A DNA stretch of 64,000 nt from Rhynchospora pubera (GCA_028095005.1 CM051462.1:233262473-233326472), one strand, 5' to 3'; positions 48,001-60,213 are shown, counted from the first letter of the stretch. Translations and numbers: made by a program. Notes: a model not told the origin generated them from the letters alone.

Positions 48001-51000
48001 ATATTTGGGACAGCGAGAAATAGACTAACTAATTCTGCCTTCTCTCTTCTCCAGTTGTCCATTTATTCCTCTCCAGTTTGCGGACCCACCTGTCAGCTCT
48101 AATAAACTAAACTAAATGGGCTCACTTGTTTAATTGTTACAACCCATAACTCCTTCACAAACAAAGAAAAGAAAAGGTTCACATTTTATGTTATTTAACT
48201 GTCAACTGCCTGCTACTAATGACCAGTTGCTGACACTCTCCCCTCCATGAAACTGTTCTTGTCCACAAGAACTATGTCAGGATATCTAGCTGACAAAGCA
48301 TCATACACCTCCCAAGTGGCATCTTCATCTGATTGATTGGCCCATTTCACTAACACTTGCACTTCCACAACATTCCTCTTCTTTAACCATTTTCCTGTCC
48401 AAAATGTACTCAGGTTGGTCCCTTCCTTTGCTATTCCCTTCTATCAGTGGCAATCCTGGTGTCATTGCTTCTCCTCTTCCCACTCTAGGTTTCAACTGAG
48501 AGATGTGAAACACTGGGTGAATCATAGAACCAGCAGGAAGATTTAGTTTGTAGGCAACCTCCCCTATCTTTTCCAGCACTTCAAAAGGACCATAAAATTT
48601 CATGCTAAGCTTTCTGTTGTTCATACCAGAAACTGTCACTTGTCTCTGGGGATGTAATTTCAAATACACCCAGGAACCAACTTACACCTTCCTTTCACTC
48701 CTCTTATTATCTGCCTGTTTCTTCATCCTTGCTTGAGCCTTCAGCAAATTTTGCTTCAACTGTATCATTGTCTGTTGCCTCTCTCTCAACACTTCATTTA
48801 CTACCTCTACTTGACTTCTAGGTGGTGTCCCCAGGGGCAATTGAGGGGGAGCATAACCATAAAGGGCCTGGAAGGGAGTACATTGAATGACACTATGGTA
48901 AGTGGTATTATACCACCATTCAGCCAGGGATAGCCATTTGTGCCACTACTTTTGCTTGTCATACACCATGCACCTCAAGTAATTTTCAACACACTGATTG
49001 ACCCTCTCAGTTTGACCATCTGTTTGTGGATGGTAAGCTGTGCTGAAATTCAATTTAACATCAAGCCTTGCCATCGGCTCCCTCCAGAAATTGTTGGTGA
49101 AAAGAGGGTCTCTATCTGATATTATATTGGCAGGGAGACCATGTAGCTTATAGATAGTATCCAGAAATACTTGAGCAACTATTGAAGCCTTATAGGGATG
49201 TGAGAGAGAGATGAAGTGAGCATACTTGGTCAGTCTATCCACAACTACAAAAATGACTTCTTTTCCCTCTGACTTAGGAAGTCCTAAGATGAAATCCATT
49301 AATATACTTGTCCAAGCCTGCTCAGGAATTGGCAAAGGTTGTAACAAGCCTGGGGTGGCAATGTGCTCTCCTTTGTTAAGTTGGCAAACTTCACAAGATT
49401 TTACATATTCATGTACTAATGTCTTAAGCCCTCGCCAGAAGAACATCTTCTTACATCTCTGATAGGTCCCCAAAACTCTAGAATGACCACCTAGGCTTGA
49501 ATCATGCACTTCCTTGATCAACCTATCCCTCTATTGGTGACTTTTTCCCACACATATTATATTTTTATACCTGATCACACCTTGGTGCACAACATATTTA
49601 TTTGTATCCAACTCTCCTTTCTGTAATTTTGTCTTGACTCCTTCCACCCAATCATCTCCATCACAACTGTGCACTATCTCTTTAACCCATTCAAGTACCA
49701 ATTCACTTAAAGCATTTGCTTCACAATCTGCCTCTGCATCTTGTTTTTTTATCCTGGACAATGCATCTGCTGCCTTGTTGAGTTTTCCCTTTTTATATTC
49801 CACCTTGTAATTCAAACCCAGCAATTTACACAACCCTTTGTGTTGAATTTCATGACTAAGTCTTTCTTCCAGCAGATATTTAAGATTGAATTGATCAGTC
49901 CTAATAATGAAGGGCAATCCACTTAAGTAGTACCTCCACTTTTGCACTGCAGTAAGAAGAGCAATGAATTCCTTCTCATAGATTGACAGTCCTTTAGCCT
50001 TCACTCCTAGACTCTTGCTGAGAAATGCCACTGGTTTCTTACCTTGCATCAGAACAGCTCCAACCCCCTTGTCACTAGCATCAGTTTCCACAATGAATGG
50101 CTTGCTAAAGTCATGCATGATTAATACTGGTGCACTGGTCATAGCAACCTTCAGGTTCTCAAAAGCTTCTTGTGCCTCTACACCCCACTTGAATGAGTTT
50201 TTCTTTAATTGATTTGTTAATGGCTTGCTAATAACTCCATAGTTTTTAATGAATCTCCTGTAATATCCAGTCAACCCCAGAAAGCCCCTCAATTCACTCA
50301 CAGTTTTGGGGGTTGGCCACTTTTGCATTGCTTTAATCTTCTTACTGTCAGTTGCCACACCTTCTTCAGAAATCACATGCCCCAAGTACTCTATCTTCTT
50401 CATGCCAAACTCACATTTTGACCTCTTAGCGAACAATTGATGCTCTCTCAGTAGCTCTAATACCATTGACAAGTGTTGCTTGTGTGTTTGTAAGTCAGCG
50501 CTATAGATCAAGATATCATCAAAGAAAACAAGCACAAACTTCCTCATAAATGGCTTGAAAACCTTATTCATAAGAGCTTCAAAAGTTGCAGGAGCATTGG
50601 TTATTCCAAAAGACATCACCTTATACTCATAGTGCCCTTCATGAGTTCTAAAAGCAGTTTTGTGCATGTCAGCTGGGTTCATTCTAATTTGATGGTATCC
50701 TGACCTGAGATTCACCTTGGAAAATATTTTAGCCCCCTTTAACTCATCCAAGAGATCTTCAATTATAGGAATTGGATACATGTTCTTGACTGTACAATCA
50801 TTAAGCTGTCTGTAGTCAATGCACAACCTCCAGGAGTTGTCCTTCTTTTTCACCAAAATCACAGGAGATGCGACTTATTGAGGGTTGTAAGAAATTGCTC
50901 TTCAATAACTCTTCAATGAACTTCTCAATCTCCAATTTTTGAAAATAAGAGTGCCTATAAGGCTTCTGATTGACAGGTTGAGCATTGGGAGTAAGGTTTA

Positions 51001-54000
51001 TCTGGTGGTCAACTTCTCTATGTGGAGGTAATGTTTCTGGTTCCTTGAAGATGTCTTCGAATTGGTTCAACACTTCCTCCATGTCTGGATCAGCTGTGAG
51101 GTTATTTTTCTCCACCATCTCAGATTGGAACAAATAGGCAAACACCACTTCATTGCCTTGTTTTTCCTCTTTCTGCAAATTTACTTTACCTTGGCACATT
51201 CTTACTTCAGCAACCTCTTTTGAACTTGATACTTCCTTTGTTCCAATCAATTAGCATAGGCCCCCTATCATTCAACCAATCCAACCCCAAAATTAAATCA
51301 TATCCCTTAACATCCAGCACTCTCATATCTTTCTCAAACTCATGACCTTGAATGGAGAATTTCAAGGCATTACATACAGATTCAGTCATCATTTTATTAC
51401 CATTAGCTACAACAACCACGATAGGGGTATTCTTGAAAATACTGAATTTCTTATTCTGAAGAACTATTGGGTTGACAAAAGGATGTGTACTCCCACTATC
51501 AGTGAGAGCACATATGGGTATCTTTCCAATAGTACCCTTGAATTTCATATTTTTAACTCTTTTTGTATCTTTTGAATGAAACAAGGAAATGACCGTTTCT
51601 TCTACTTGCTCATCTTCCACTTCTTCACTGCAATCCACAAAGTCGTTTTCCCCTTCTTCAGAATCATCACTATCTTCTGGACCTTTAATTAAGTGTACTG
51701 CCTTATTAGCACACCGATGCCCATAAAACCATCTCTCATTGCACTTATGTCACAAGTTCAAACCCCTCTTCTGTTCATTATAATTGCCTTGTGTGTTAGT
51801 ATTGTTTATCCAATTTCTCTGATTCTTAGGGAAGCCATTATTGCTTCTTTCATTACTATCCTTCTTATGGTTACCAGCAGGTAACAAGGGTCTCGGAATC
51901 ACTCTTGATCTCCTCAACTGATTTTCAGACACATTTTCATAGAGCTTGGCAAATTTATATGCATCATTTAAACATTTGGGGTCAAATATTGAAACCATAA
52001 CCCTAATTTCTTCTCTTAACCTTTCCACAAAAGCTGATATGTAGAAATCAGTTGGTATATAAGGCCTCTCATACATAAGTTTTGCCTTTAAACTATCAAA
52101 CAACCTCACATAATCATATACTTTTCCAATCTGATGTAGTCTTTTAAATTCACCCACTAGCTCTTGAGCTGCATTTTCAGTGAATCTAGCAAACACTTCC
52201 TCCACTAACAATTCCCAAGGGGGATTTTCAATTCCCATCCTGAAATTACTGTACCAAGCACTAGCTTCACCTTCAAAGTGAAGCACTGCTAATCTAGTTT
52301 TATAACTGGAGGGGGTTTGATAAATTTCAAAGAAATACTCTTCATTACCCAGTCAGCTGGATCTGAGCCATCAAAATTTGGGAAATCCATCTTAGGAAGG
52401 TACACTGATTGATTACCTCTTGGGGATTTCAAATCCCCATTCCTTCTACTGCCTTCTCCAGTTAGTGCATTGTCAGGAACAGCTCCTTGCCTTGGAACTG
52501 CCCCCAAAACCCCTGGACCACCATCAATAATCTCGATCGATATCAAATGTTAGATATAACCTTGAATTGATCCTTTATAAAAGGAGTAGGGAGAAGAATT
52601 TGCATGCTACGATGCTATTTAAATGGATTATTATTATTGTTTAAAATATATTGAGGCTAATATGATTATAAGACTTCTATAATTAAAATAATGCTTTTGA
52701 TTATTTGATGATAAAAAATCAAAGAACTGACATAATATAATAAATAATTTGCTATGAAAATTTTAGTACCTTTGCGCTAGATCTTCCAAAAAATTATCAG
52801 CAGTATCCTCTAGAGTTCTGTTTTCTTCTTGCGGGATGAACCCCTCTGCAATCCACATCCTAGTTAAGCATCCACTATTGATCTTTTCATCTTCAGGAAA
52901 CATAGCAAAATACATAAAACAAGATTTGAGAGCAAATGGTAAATCCTCAAAGCTAGTGCTTAGGATAGCAATGCACTCTTTTCCATCAGTGCTCCAGCCC
53001 ATTGTTTTCATCACCCTGTTCCAAGCACCATAATTCATAGCTTTTTTTGATAATAGACCACCCAAAACTATCAAAGCCAGAGGCAAACCACCACATCTTT
53101 CAGCAAACTGTTTAGCAATGTTATACAATTCATCAGGATACTCTTCATTCACATTGTGATTAGGAAAAGCTTTCTTGAGAAAAAGCTCTAAGCTTGCTTT
53201 TGGAGTTAAGAACTGAAGTTTATAAGGTCTACTTTTAGGGTCAGCTTTCTCAGCAATATCAGAAAATCTAGAGGTCATGAGTATTCTACTTCCGTTATTT
53301 GAATTGGGAAAAATCTCTTGAATTTCAGTCCATGGATTATTATTTTCCCAAATATCATCGAGGACCAAGAGGTATCTTTTTCCTGTAAGAAACTGATGAA
53401 GTTTGGTGAGTTCGTGTTCACTAAGATCTTTGGGTGGCTGGATTTCAAGTTGCTTTGCCATATTCCTTAAAATATCGATCAGTTCATATTTTTGAGAGAT
53501 TACCACCCATATTCGGACGTGGAACTGCCTCTTGACAGCTTCGCTGTTGAAATAAAAACAAATCACAAATGTAAACTTCACTTCTTATATGCGAAACAAT
53601 TGGGTACATAGTGAATCAAGTATAGAATTGCCAATCTAAGTTTGGGGCTCTGGAACAATCAGATATTTGATTCAGATTAAGATTTGGCCATTTCATATAT
53701 TGTCAGCATGAATACTGAAAATGAAGATCCGAGTAAAAATCTTAAGACTGTCGTTGCAATCCATTCGATATTAACTGAGCTGAATAAAAAATTCGGATGA
53801 GAAACTCGCTCCACATTACAATAATATATATGTGGAATTTGAATCCATTTCACATGTTTAATTTAGTGATAGTTAGTAAAGTCGCAACTGTGGGGTAATT
53901 AATAAATTAATTACTCTAATAATTAGTTATAATATATTTTTGTTAAAGTGTGAAGCAGTACTGAAAATCTTTCTAACAACATCCTCGTTTACAAATGCAG

Positions 54001-54950
54001 AAGCAAACTGATATCACATTGAATTCATTAGAAGGGTGAAATTGTGCAATGATTGTTCCTCTGCCTATGATAGAATTAGTTAAAATAGTATGTATGGTAC
54101 AATGATAACAGATAAAACATACTATATATATAGAGGATCCTTGCACACTGTTTCAGTACTATAAGTAAGAGCATCACATCGCAATATTTCAAATAAACTA
54201 CATGTAAAATAAGATTTTCTTCACTCCTTACAGTTACGTAACCTTTTACAATATTAAATATTCCACAATAAAAATACAAAATTGTTTGATTTTTGGGGGT
54301 GACCTTTGAAAGAAATGTAGAATTTCCGGAAGTAAGTGCGAAAGATAAAGACAGTTTTCGTAATTAAGCCTATAAATTTACAGATCAAGATCAATTAATT
54401 AATTAATTATAATGTTTTCTTACCTATTATATACTTTTCGAGCAAGAGTTGTCTTTCCAAGCCCGCCGGTCCCAACAATCGAGACTACAGCTCGCCTAGT
54501 GGTCTCTTTGTGAAGCAATAAACTGACAATTCTATGAATATCTGCTTCGAAACCGACAATACCAGTTTCATCAATGTCTGGAAGCACGATCTGCCGCATC
54601 GGCCGTCTGATTTCTCCTTCAATGCTCTCACCTATATTGGTTATGCCATACCTGACTCTACTCGCCTCAATCTCTTGGATCCGTGCCTCAATCTTATTCA
54701 TCTCATCTCCAATTCTGAGGACAGCAGGGAGTTTTCTAGTTTTGGTAAACCACCTCTTGACAGCCTCCTTCTTGCCAGGCTTATATTCAGGAACCTCGAT
54801 GAGGAAAGTGTCGATGACATCTTCGATCGAGTACGCAAGATCTCTCACCTCTTTCACCCAGTGCCTCTGCCTCTCGTCTACAATGCGTTTCCGGTCGGCG
54901 TCTTTGAGGAATAAGGGCCACAGGACTAGCCAAGTTGAAAAGAAACTAGG
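45089..54950 (-). CDS. CC-NB-ARC-LRR (CNL) disease resistance protein, 5' end damaged
   Basis: Three minus-strand exons join in frame: up to about 54950-54424, 53543-52770 and 46376-45089. Exon 1 gives the rear of the Rx-type coiled coil (FLKDAD, RHWVKEVRDLAYSIEDVIDTF, the EDVID signature) and the P-loop GTGGLGKTT. Exon 2 gives RNBS-A (FHVRIWVV), kinase-2 LLVLDDIW, RNBS-B GSRILMTSR, GLPL (CGGLPLAL) and RNBS-D (CFMYFAMFPED). Exon 3 starts with an MHD-like IHDLLH and continues with about 14 leucine-rich repeats to ...FLPFLSCP and a stop (428 residues). The exon junctions (AG plus C, AG plus G) are phase 2. It resembles RPP13/LOV1-type intracellular immune receptors that bind ADP/ATP. The first 35-40 residues of the coiled coil are missing at a MITE (54949), so the product is truncated or starts from an unseen exon. 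Intron 2 (46377-52769) holds a gypsy element. Confidence 0.8.
46400..47408. other. Intron 2 of the NLR gene, 3' part
   Basis: AT-rich intron sequence with no other feature recognised. Confidence 0.5.
47409..47594. mobile_element. Foldback MITE in the NLR intron
   Basis: The first 55 bases or so (GAATTACTTCATACACCCC and TTTTTTTGGACGAAAATAT) are mirrored by the complement of the last 70 (GAATTCCTTCATACACTCC and TTTTTTGGACGAAAATA), making a stem with a loop of about 60 bp. The exact ends and target duplication are unclear. Confidence 0.55.
47595..47759. other. GC-richer stretch between MITE and LTR
   Basis: This 165-bp stretch is pyrimidine-rich and richer in G+C than the intron around it. It looks like part of another sequence, but I recognise no family on either strand. 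Confidence 0.3.
47760..48235 (-). repeat. 3' LTR of the gypsy element
   Basis: A 476-bp stretch runs, on the minus strand, from TGTCAGCAACTGG to GTCGTTACA, with the TG...CA borders of an LTR. It is directly preceded by the polypurine tract at about 48236-48246. The partner LTR is not present in the window, so its age cannot be estimated from LTR divergence. Confidence 0.8.
47760..52540 (-). mobile_element. Decayed Ty3/gypsy chromovirus, 5'-truncated
   Basis: On the minus strand the order is gag (about 52546-51750), zinc knuckle, aspartic protease (DSGSTHPFVN near 51500), reverse transcriptase (50862 on; FFDDIL), RNase H (ETDASDKGVGAVL), integrase (HPQTDGQTERVNQ) and a chromodomain (ILDRKMVK, DATWEVY near 48330). 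A polypurine tract (GGAGGGGAGAG) and one LTR (47760-48235) follow. Gag-protease-RT-RNaseH-integrase order with a chromodomain defines a chromovirus. The 5' LTR and primer-binding site are missing. In-frame stops lie at 51750, 49531, 48946 and 48682, with frameshifts at about 52288, 51230, 50840 and 48390. The first catalytic Asp of the reverse transcriptase (codon 50712-50710) is Asn. The element is dead. It lies in intron 2 of the NLR gene on the same strand, so the host transcript must splice over it. Confidence 0.92.
52547..52769 (-). other. 5' part of NLR intron 2
   Basis: AT-rich intron sequence between the truncated gypsy end and the donor GTACTA (52769-52764). No 5' LTR or PBS is present. 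Confidence 0.6.
53544..54423 (-). other. Intron 1 of the NLR gene
   Basis: An 880-bp AT-rich intron with a GTAAGA donor and an AACAG acceptor. It splits the NB-ARC domain just after the P-loop helix (ARKVYN|S). Confidence 0.7.
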
Positions 54951-55315
54951 GGCTGTTTGGATTCTCATAAGGGCCACCATTGTATAACCATTCATCAACA
55001 GATGCTGCTTCCCATATCGGATAAAAATGCAAACCAATAGCTGCGGAAGTAGGAATAATAGCACCAGAAATAATATTGTTTTCATAAAGCAGAGAGCCAG
55101 AAACTGGCTCACGAATACCATCAATATCTACGGGAGGAGCAGCAATGAAGGCAATAATAAATACAGAAGAAATTTGGAGAATTTCATCTTCCTACCATAA
55201 ATTTATTATAAACAATCTAAATTCTTCATAAAATTATACATTTTTCAATAAATTTATTCCTAGAAATTGCAACTTTCTCAAATTTTCTAAATTCCTAAGC
55301 GATCCAAACGACCCC
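54949..55315. mobile_element. Tourist-like MITE at the broken NLR 5' end
   Basis: The ends are GGGGCTGTTTGGATTC and the complement of GGGGTCGTTTGGATCG. The flanking triplets are CTA and TTA, close to the TWA target of PIF/Harbinger. Part of its interior (TTATAAACAATCTAAATTCTTCATAAAATTATACATTTTTCAAT-like) matches the MITEs of the triplicated array, so they belong to one family. It replaces the expected start of the coiled-coil coding sequence. Confidence 0.65.
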
Positions 55316-55402
55316 TTAGATTAGATAATGGGGTGGGTTGAAAGAGTTGATCATTGCTTGGGCCGACAGTCACACTGGGGGTACGCAAAAAATGTTTTTA
55401 TT

Positions 55403-55500
55403 TAATTTCGTTCTTTTATTTTATATTATAAGCATGTGTGATTCATCGATCTTCGCGTATGAAAGCAAAGGATAAGTCAGAAGAACGCTCCTTATAGTCA
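55403..55500 (+). repeat. Direct repeat of about 98 bp, left copy
   Basis: The phrases TATTATAAGCATGTGTGATTC, ATCGATCTTC and GAAAGCAAAGGATAAGTCAG recur in the same order at 59755-59853 with a few differences. The two copies enclose about 4.3 kb that includes a Helitron 3' end. Confidence 0.8.
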
Positions 55501-58500
55501 AACAATGTTATTTAATTTTGTTTGTTCATGTTAATTAATTTACTGGATATACTCGATAGGTGTCTCGGATGACGGGTTTCTTTGTCCTATACCAATACCA
55601 GAAATTTGTTCCCTTTCGGCGTGTTAATTTTTCACGTGATTTTTTTTTATTAATTAACTGCGCCGTTAGGCTATTAATTAAACCAAAAAAGAAGTTTATA
55701 GTTTTAATCCAATAAGAAGGCTTAAAATAAAAATAGATAGGAAAAACAAAAAAAATGAATTTTTTTTTACGTAGTGTTCCTGACTAATTTAATTTAGAGT
55801 CGTAGCTGTCAATTTATTTTTGAAAGAGTTGATCATTGCTGGGGCCCACACTCAGCAATTTGTTCATTATAAATACTTCAATTCTAAGTCAGGTTTTTAC
55901 TGTTCAATTATCTGAGCCGTCCAATGTTTTCCTCCTTTCGATCTACGGTGTTCATCTGGATTTGTTCCTTTGCCATCGTTCTTTTGTTGTTCCTGCCTGT
56001 GATCTCGTGTGATGTCTCGCTTCTTTATCTTTTTTTTTCCTATGAGTTGTACTAAAAGATATGTTGAGAAGTTCACAGAGAAAATGAGAAAGCTTTTCAC
56101 GTGCTGGGCCACGCCGTCTATGTGAAGCTGGATCACACGGACCAAAGAAGAGGATGGTGAGAAAAGGAACGTGGTGTATGTGATCCAGTTCCGATCCGCT
56201 TATTTTGCTTCCATCACATGCCCCGTTTCTCTCGGCCCTTCTCGATGCATCTTCTCCTTTCCTCAAATTACAAACGAAAAGAAAAAAAAGCAGGAGAGGA
56301 GCGATTGGACAACAAAGAGATTGGGAGAGAGCGATCAGGTTGCGGCTGGAGCGTTGCCAGATTTTTTCTCTCCATGTTTTCCCGCTCTCTTCTCCGTTAA
56401 ACCATAAGAAGTATCCTTTTTCTGGCTTTCTTCTCCTTTTTCCTTTCTTTTCTCTATAGAAATTTTAAAGGAAGTTCTACCAGATTTCGCTGCCATTTTC
56501 TATAGTCGCCTTATGCACTAGCCAAGGAGAGTTTTTTTGTGTTTAGATGAAAAATCATAAATTCCTAAATATTTCTACAGAGGTTTGCATATAACTAAAA
56601 TTTTCCTAAATTGTTTCTCATGGTAGACCTTTTGCAAAATTTAGGAAGAGATGTAAACCCTTACCTAGATCGACTTATTCATTCTTCTTTTATTTCTGCT
56701 TTTGCAGGTCTTACTGCCTTTGGTGCTATTATTCTTCGTCTTCTTTTTTTGTAGGTTTGTCTCTGCTCCTTTCAATAGTTCCATTCTTTTTTTTTCCTCT
56801 TTTAGAACCAGCTTATCGTCTCTGATTTTACAGATGGCTGTACATCGGTTGCTCCTTTCTCTAATGGAGTACCATTTCTGCGCAAGTTGCTCATTCTTTT
56901 TCCTATTTGATAGTCGATTTGACTAGCAGCTGTAGCAGGAGCTTCATCCAGGAGAGTTGTATGGTTTTTTTTCCCTCTTTACTTTTTTTTTTAATTTTGT
57001 TTCAGTGTTGTTGCTCTTTTTTTTTTTTACTAACTTTCAAAATGTACGTGAGGAATATTCATCAAAAAATAGCTCTATTGGTTCACTTTTCGCCTTGATT
57101 TTCAATTTGGTTTCTGTTTTAGGCTGATTTGTCATATTTCCTTCTTACTTGCAACTCCATTGGTTCAATTTTTGGAAGATTGATGTCTGAATTGTGCAAG
57201 ATGAGTTAATTCTTAAATATGGTTGTAAGAATTATGGCATTGTAAAATTAATGAGTGCACCATATGGCCAATGCTTTTTGGATGGAAGAGTTGTATTGCA
57301 TTGATTGTGGCATTTCTGTTGTCAAATAATGTTCTTTTTATAATCATTTCAATAAATTTTGACTTCTTTTTCTACAGAACCAGCGAAGCCTCTTCAACAT
57401 TAAGGTTTCATTGTACTGGTCAAAGGCAAGATAGTAAGAGAGAACTTTTTTTTTTTTAACTTCAATCAAGTATTTTAATTATAGAGCACAAATCATGTAC
57501 ATGTAGCCATGATCTCAACTCTTTCTGAGAACTGATCTCATAAATTAAATTGTATAACAATATTTAATAAGCTGGCTATTTTTCGACTGAAATTGATACA
57601 TTTTCATTTCTTTTCCTAATTCGAAGATTGTAAGGAGATGCCTAATATTTTGTTAACTTCTGTGTAGTTATTGAAGAACAAAAAAAAATTTCCAGGGCTA
57701 TTACAGGAAAGGAACGATTCAGACGTCCGAACACCAATTGTAAAGAATTAACTCATCTTCCACAATTATAAAAAAAAAAGAAAAAAAAAGAAAATGAGGG
57801 TCAGTTAAGGTGTACATTTGATATATTTGACTTTTAATGCTCATTCGGTCAAGCTTGCTAAGGATATTTGAACTATATCATAATCCGTTTAAATGAAGCC
57901 TTTATCAATAAGATATTTTCATACACCTTAGAGGGATTACTTTATATCGGAGTTTATCATGGTAAAGTGTAGGTGTATCTGATGTAAGAATTAATATTGA
58001 GATGCGTCTGTCTAACTTTTATATTCAGAACAATTGATATTGTTTTATATTTAAAACAATTAATCTATTTAGTTTGGTTCCTCTTCAGAAATCAATTATT
58101 GTTTTAGGTTGGTAAATTAGCATAGAAAAAGAAACTGTTTTTACTAAATATTTTGGCTTAGATATTTAGGGGCATGCTTTGGTTTTGGCCGACGATGTGT
58201 GCAAGCAAGTACATTTGGAGCTTTCATCAGGAGCTTGAAAAAATACATGGTCAAAGATGAGATTAGATTAATTGATAAATTGAGGTGATGTGCCGAACTG
58301 GACAAGACAATCGACGGTCTCTGGTACATGGTTTGGGTCTTACTACAACAATCAATAAGCCATTACCACACTGGACAGTGGCACGACTTCATTACCGTGT
58401 GCAAGGGTAATTTTTTGTAGATATTTTCTTATTATATTTGACTAAAGTGTGTAAAAACAACAAATTGTACATTTAAGAGACATTTAATTGCATACAGGTT

Positions 58501-58833
58501 TTCTTACAAAAATTGGACACATATTAGCGTATCGTGACAATATCTTCATTATTAACATTCAAATCTCAAATAAGTTCATTTAAAATATTTCCTGAGCTTG
58601 ATTGTCTTGGTTTGGTTGACCATCATGAGGCTACAACTATGGTCTATGGGCACATTTGGAATATGAACATATATTATATCGGCACATTTGGAACTGTAGG
58701 ACATCTGTTCATTCATTCTTATAATATTAAAAGCTGTTTCATTCCTCTAATCTCTAATGATACTGATGAGGTATCTTCATGGAAAGCAAGAAGACTGGTC
58801 AATACTATTTCCAGGGAGATAGAAGAGATGCAA

Positions 58834-58935
58834 CAAGATGAAACCTTGCATCTTGCGAGAAGGGAGGTGGTTCAGTAGGCTCATTCTCTGGCAAATATGG
58901 CAAGAAGAAAGGGACTTAATTTCGGGGGAAGACCA
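58834..58935 (+). pseudogene. Possible RNase H-like tail of a non-LTR element
   Basis: In one frame the sequence reads LHLARREVVQ, a stop, then AHSLANMARRKGLNFGG. The pattern R-E-x-N-x-x-A-H-x-L-A is common in plant RNase H domains of LINE origin. About 320 bp later an A-run (59257-59268) could be a LINE tail. The evidence is thin. Confidence 0.22.
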
Positions 58936-59677
58936 CATTGGTAGTTGCAGCAGCGAGAGGGATTAGAGATGTAGTTGACAATCAGTTCTTTCAAAGGGTT
59001 CCACAGACACAGCCCCCCTTAAAAGTGGTTGTTTTACTATATGTTAAGCTGGTGCTAAATGTAGTAGTGTTTAGGTTCTTTTTTATTTTCCTTTCTGTAG
59101 GTTTAATGGGTTTGTGTCAGGTTTAATGGGTTCTCATGTTCTTCAGGAGTTTTATTGGGTTAGAGGAACACCAGCTTTTTTATTCAATTAGATCTGTACT
59201 GATATGCTGTGACACTATGTTTTATGTTAATAATGCTTTGCCCAAAGGCGTACATCAAAAAAAAAAATTTCAATATGTATTAGGTACATTGTAGGCGTTT
59301 GTGCTGGTATAGGAGAAGAGCGACCAAGTACTTAACATCTGAATAAGGTGTGCATTGTCATTACTTCCACTATTTAGTGAAATTAGTTGTGACCTATTTG
59401 TCGATACTTTGTGAGTGCAAAGAAGTGCTTGCATCTCACACTACATTATCTTCTACTGTTTTGATTATCACATAAGGTATAATTGCACTCCATAGATGAA
59501 TCAGATTCTTCAAAATTCTGTCCATTCTTGCTTTGTCAAAAAAAAAAAAAATGTAATGAAATAAATTAAAACTAATGATGCATGGTGATTGTTTATGCTC
59601 TCCACTTATTTTTTCCCTTAAAAAGAATTAAGAAAAATAACAAAATATATTTAAATAAAACGTAAGGATTAATCTTA

Positions 59678-59706
59678 CATCGCGCTTCGCGCGATGCTAT
59701 AGCTAG
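59678..59706 (+). mobile_element. 3' terminus of a second Helitron
   Basis: An 8-bp perfect stem (CATCGCGC, loop TTC, GCGCGATG; 59678-59696) is followed after six bases by CTAG (59703-59706) and host T. This is the canonical Helitron 3' end on the plus strand. The 5' end must lie to the left, but I could not find a convincing A|TC start; TCTCTATAGAAATTTTAAAG near 56451 has the right look but is preceded by T. Confidence 0.7.
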
Positions 59707-59754
59707 TTTATTTTATAAGCAATTTGAAAGAGTAGTTGAAAAGAAGCATGTGTG

Positions 59755-59853
59755 ATTTAATTTTGTTTATTTATTTTATATTATAAGCATGTGTGATTCA
59801 TCGATCTTCACGTGTGAAAGCAAAGGATAAGTCAGAAGAACGCTCTTTATAGT
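59755..59853 (+). repeat. Direct repeat of about 98 bp, right copy
   Basis: Partner of 55403-55500. It starts 48 bp after the Helitron 3' end, so it is host sequence, and the matching left copy suggests a segmental duplication of the insertion neighbourhood. Confidence 0.8.
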
Positions 59854-60213
59854 TTTTTTTTTTTTTGAATAACTGCCCGTAGGCTTCTCATTAAAAAACA
59901 AACCCGTAGCAAAATACATACCAGCAAATTTCAATCCTGATAACATAATGATCAAAACTTCATGAAATAAGAAATTTTTGAGCAAGGACATGAGGAAATG
60001 TGAGGCGAAAATGAGTAAATAGTGGCAAACGGGTGGATTGAAGTGTACACGGGTTTACTAGCACAAAATCCGTAACCCAACCCAACGTAATGGGTTTGTC
60101 AAAATTAGAACCCGTACCCAACTTAACATTATGCTAACCCGTTAAAAAACGGATCGGATCGGGTGGGTTGAACGGATTGAACGAGTTCACGGTTTTTTTG
60201 TACACCCCTACTA
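59854..60213. other. Intergenic, possible hAT-like relic
   Basis: 60018-60209 is richer in G+C, with repeated ACCCGTNNCCCAAC and ACGGATCGGATCGGG phrases. It starts TAGTGGCAAACGGG and ends GTACACCCCTA, like eroded ends of plant hAT relics. No 8-bp duplication is visible. Confidence 0.3.

Larger units (their letters stand above)
55316..59677. other. Repeat-rich intergenic block, no supported gene
   Basis: A region of about 250 bp (56150-56410) looks like a plant 5' leader but opens no supported protein. A phrase of about 23 bp (GAAAGAGTTGATCATTGCT) occurs at 55339 and 55824. The stretch 55403-55500 recurs at 59755-59853. The 3' part, from an unknown 5' border, belongs to the Helitron ending at 59706. 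Confidence 0.4.

Noticed and set aside
58534..58878. 114-codon open frame as a gene
   Set aside because: No recognisable family. The only familiar pattern is a weak RNase H-like tail across a stop codon, so it is kept as a low-confidence relic at most.
60018..60209. hAT element
   Set aside because: Ends look like eroded hAT termini, but no 8-bp duplication and no good inverted match were found.
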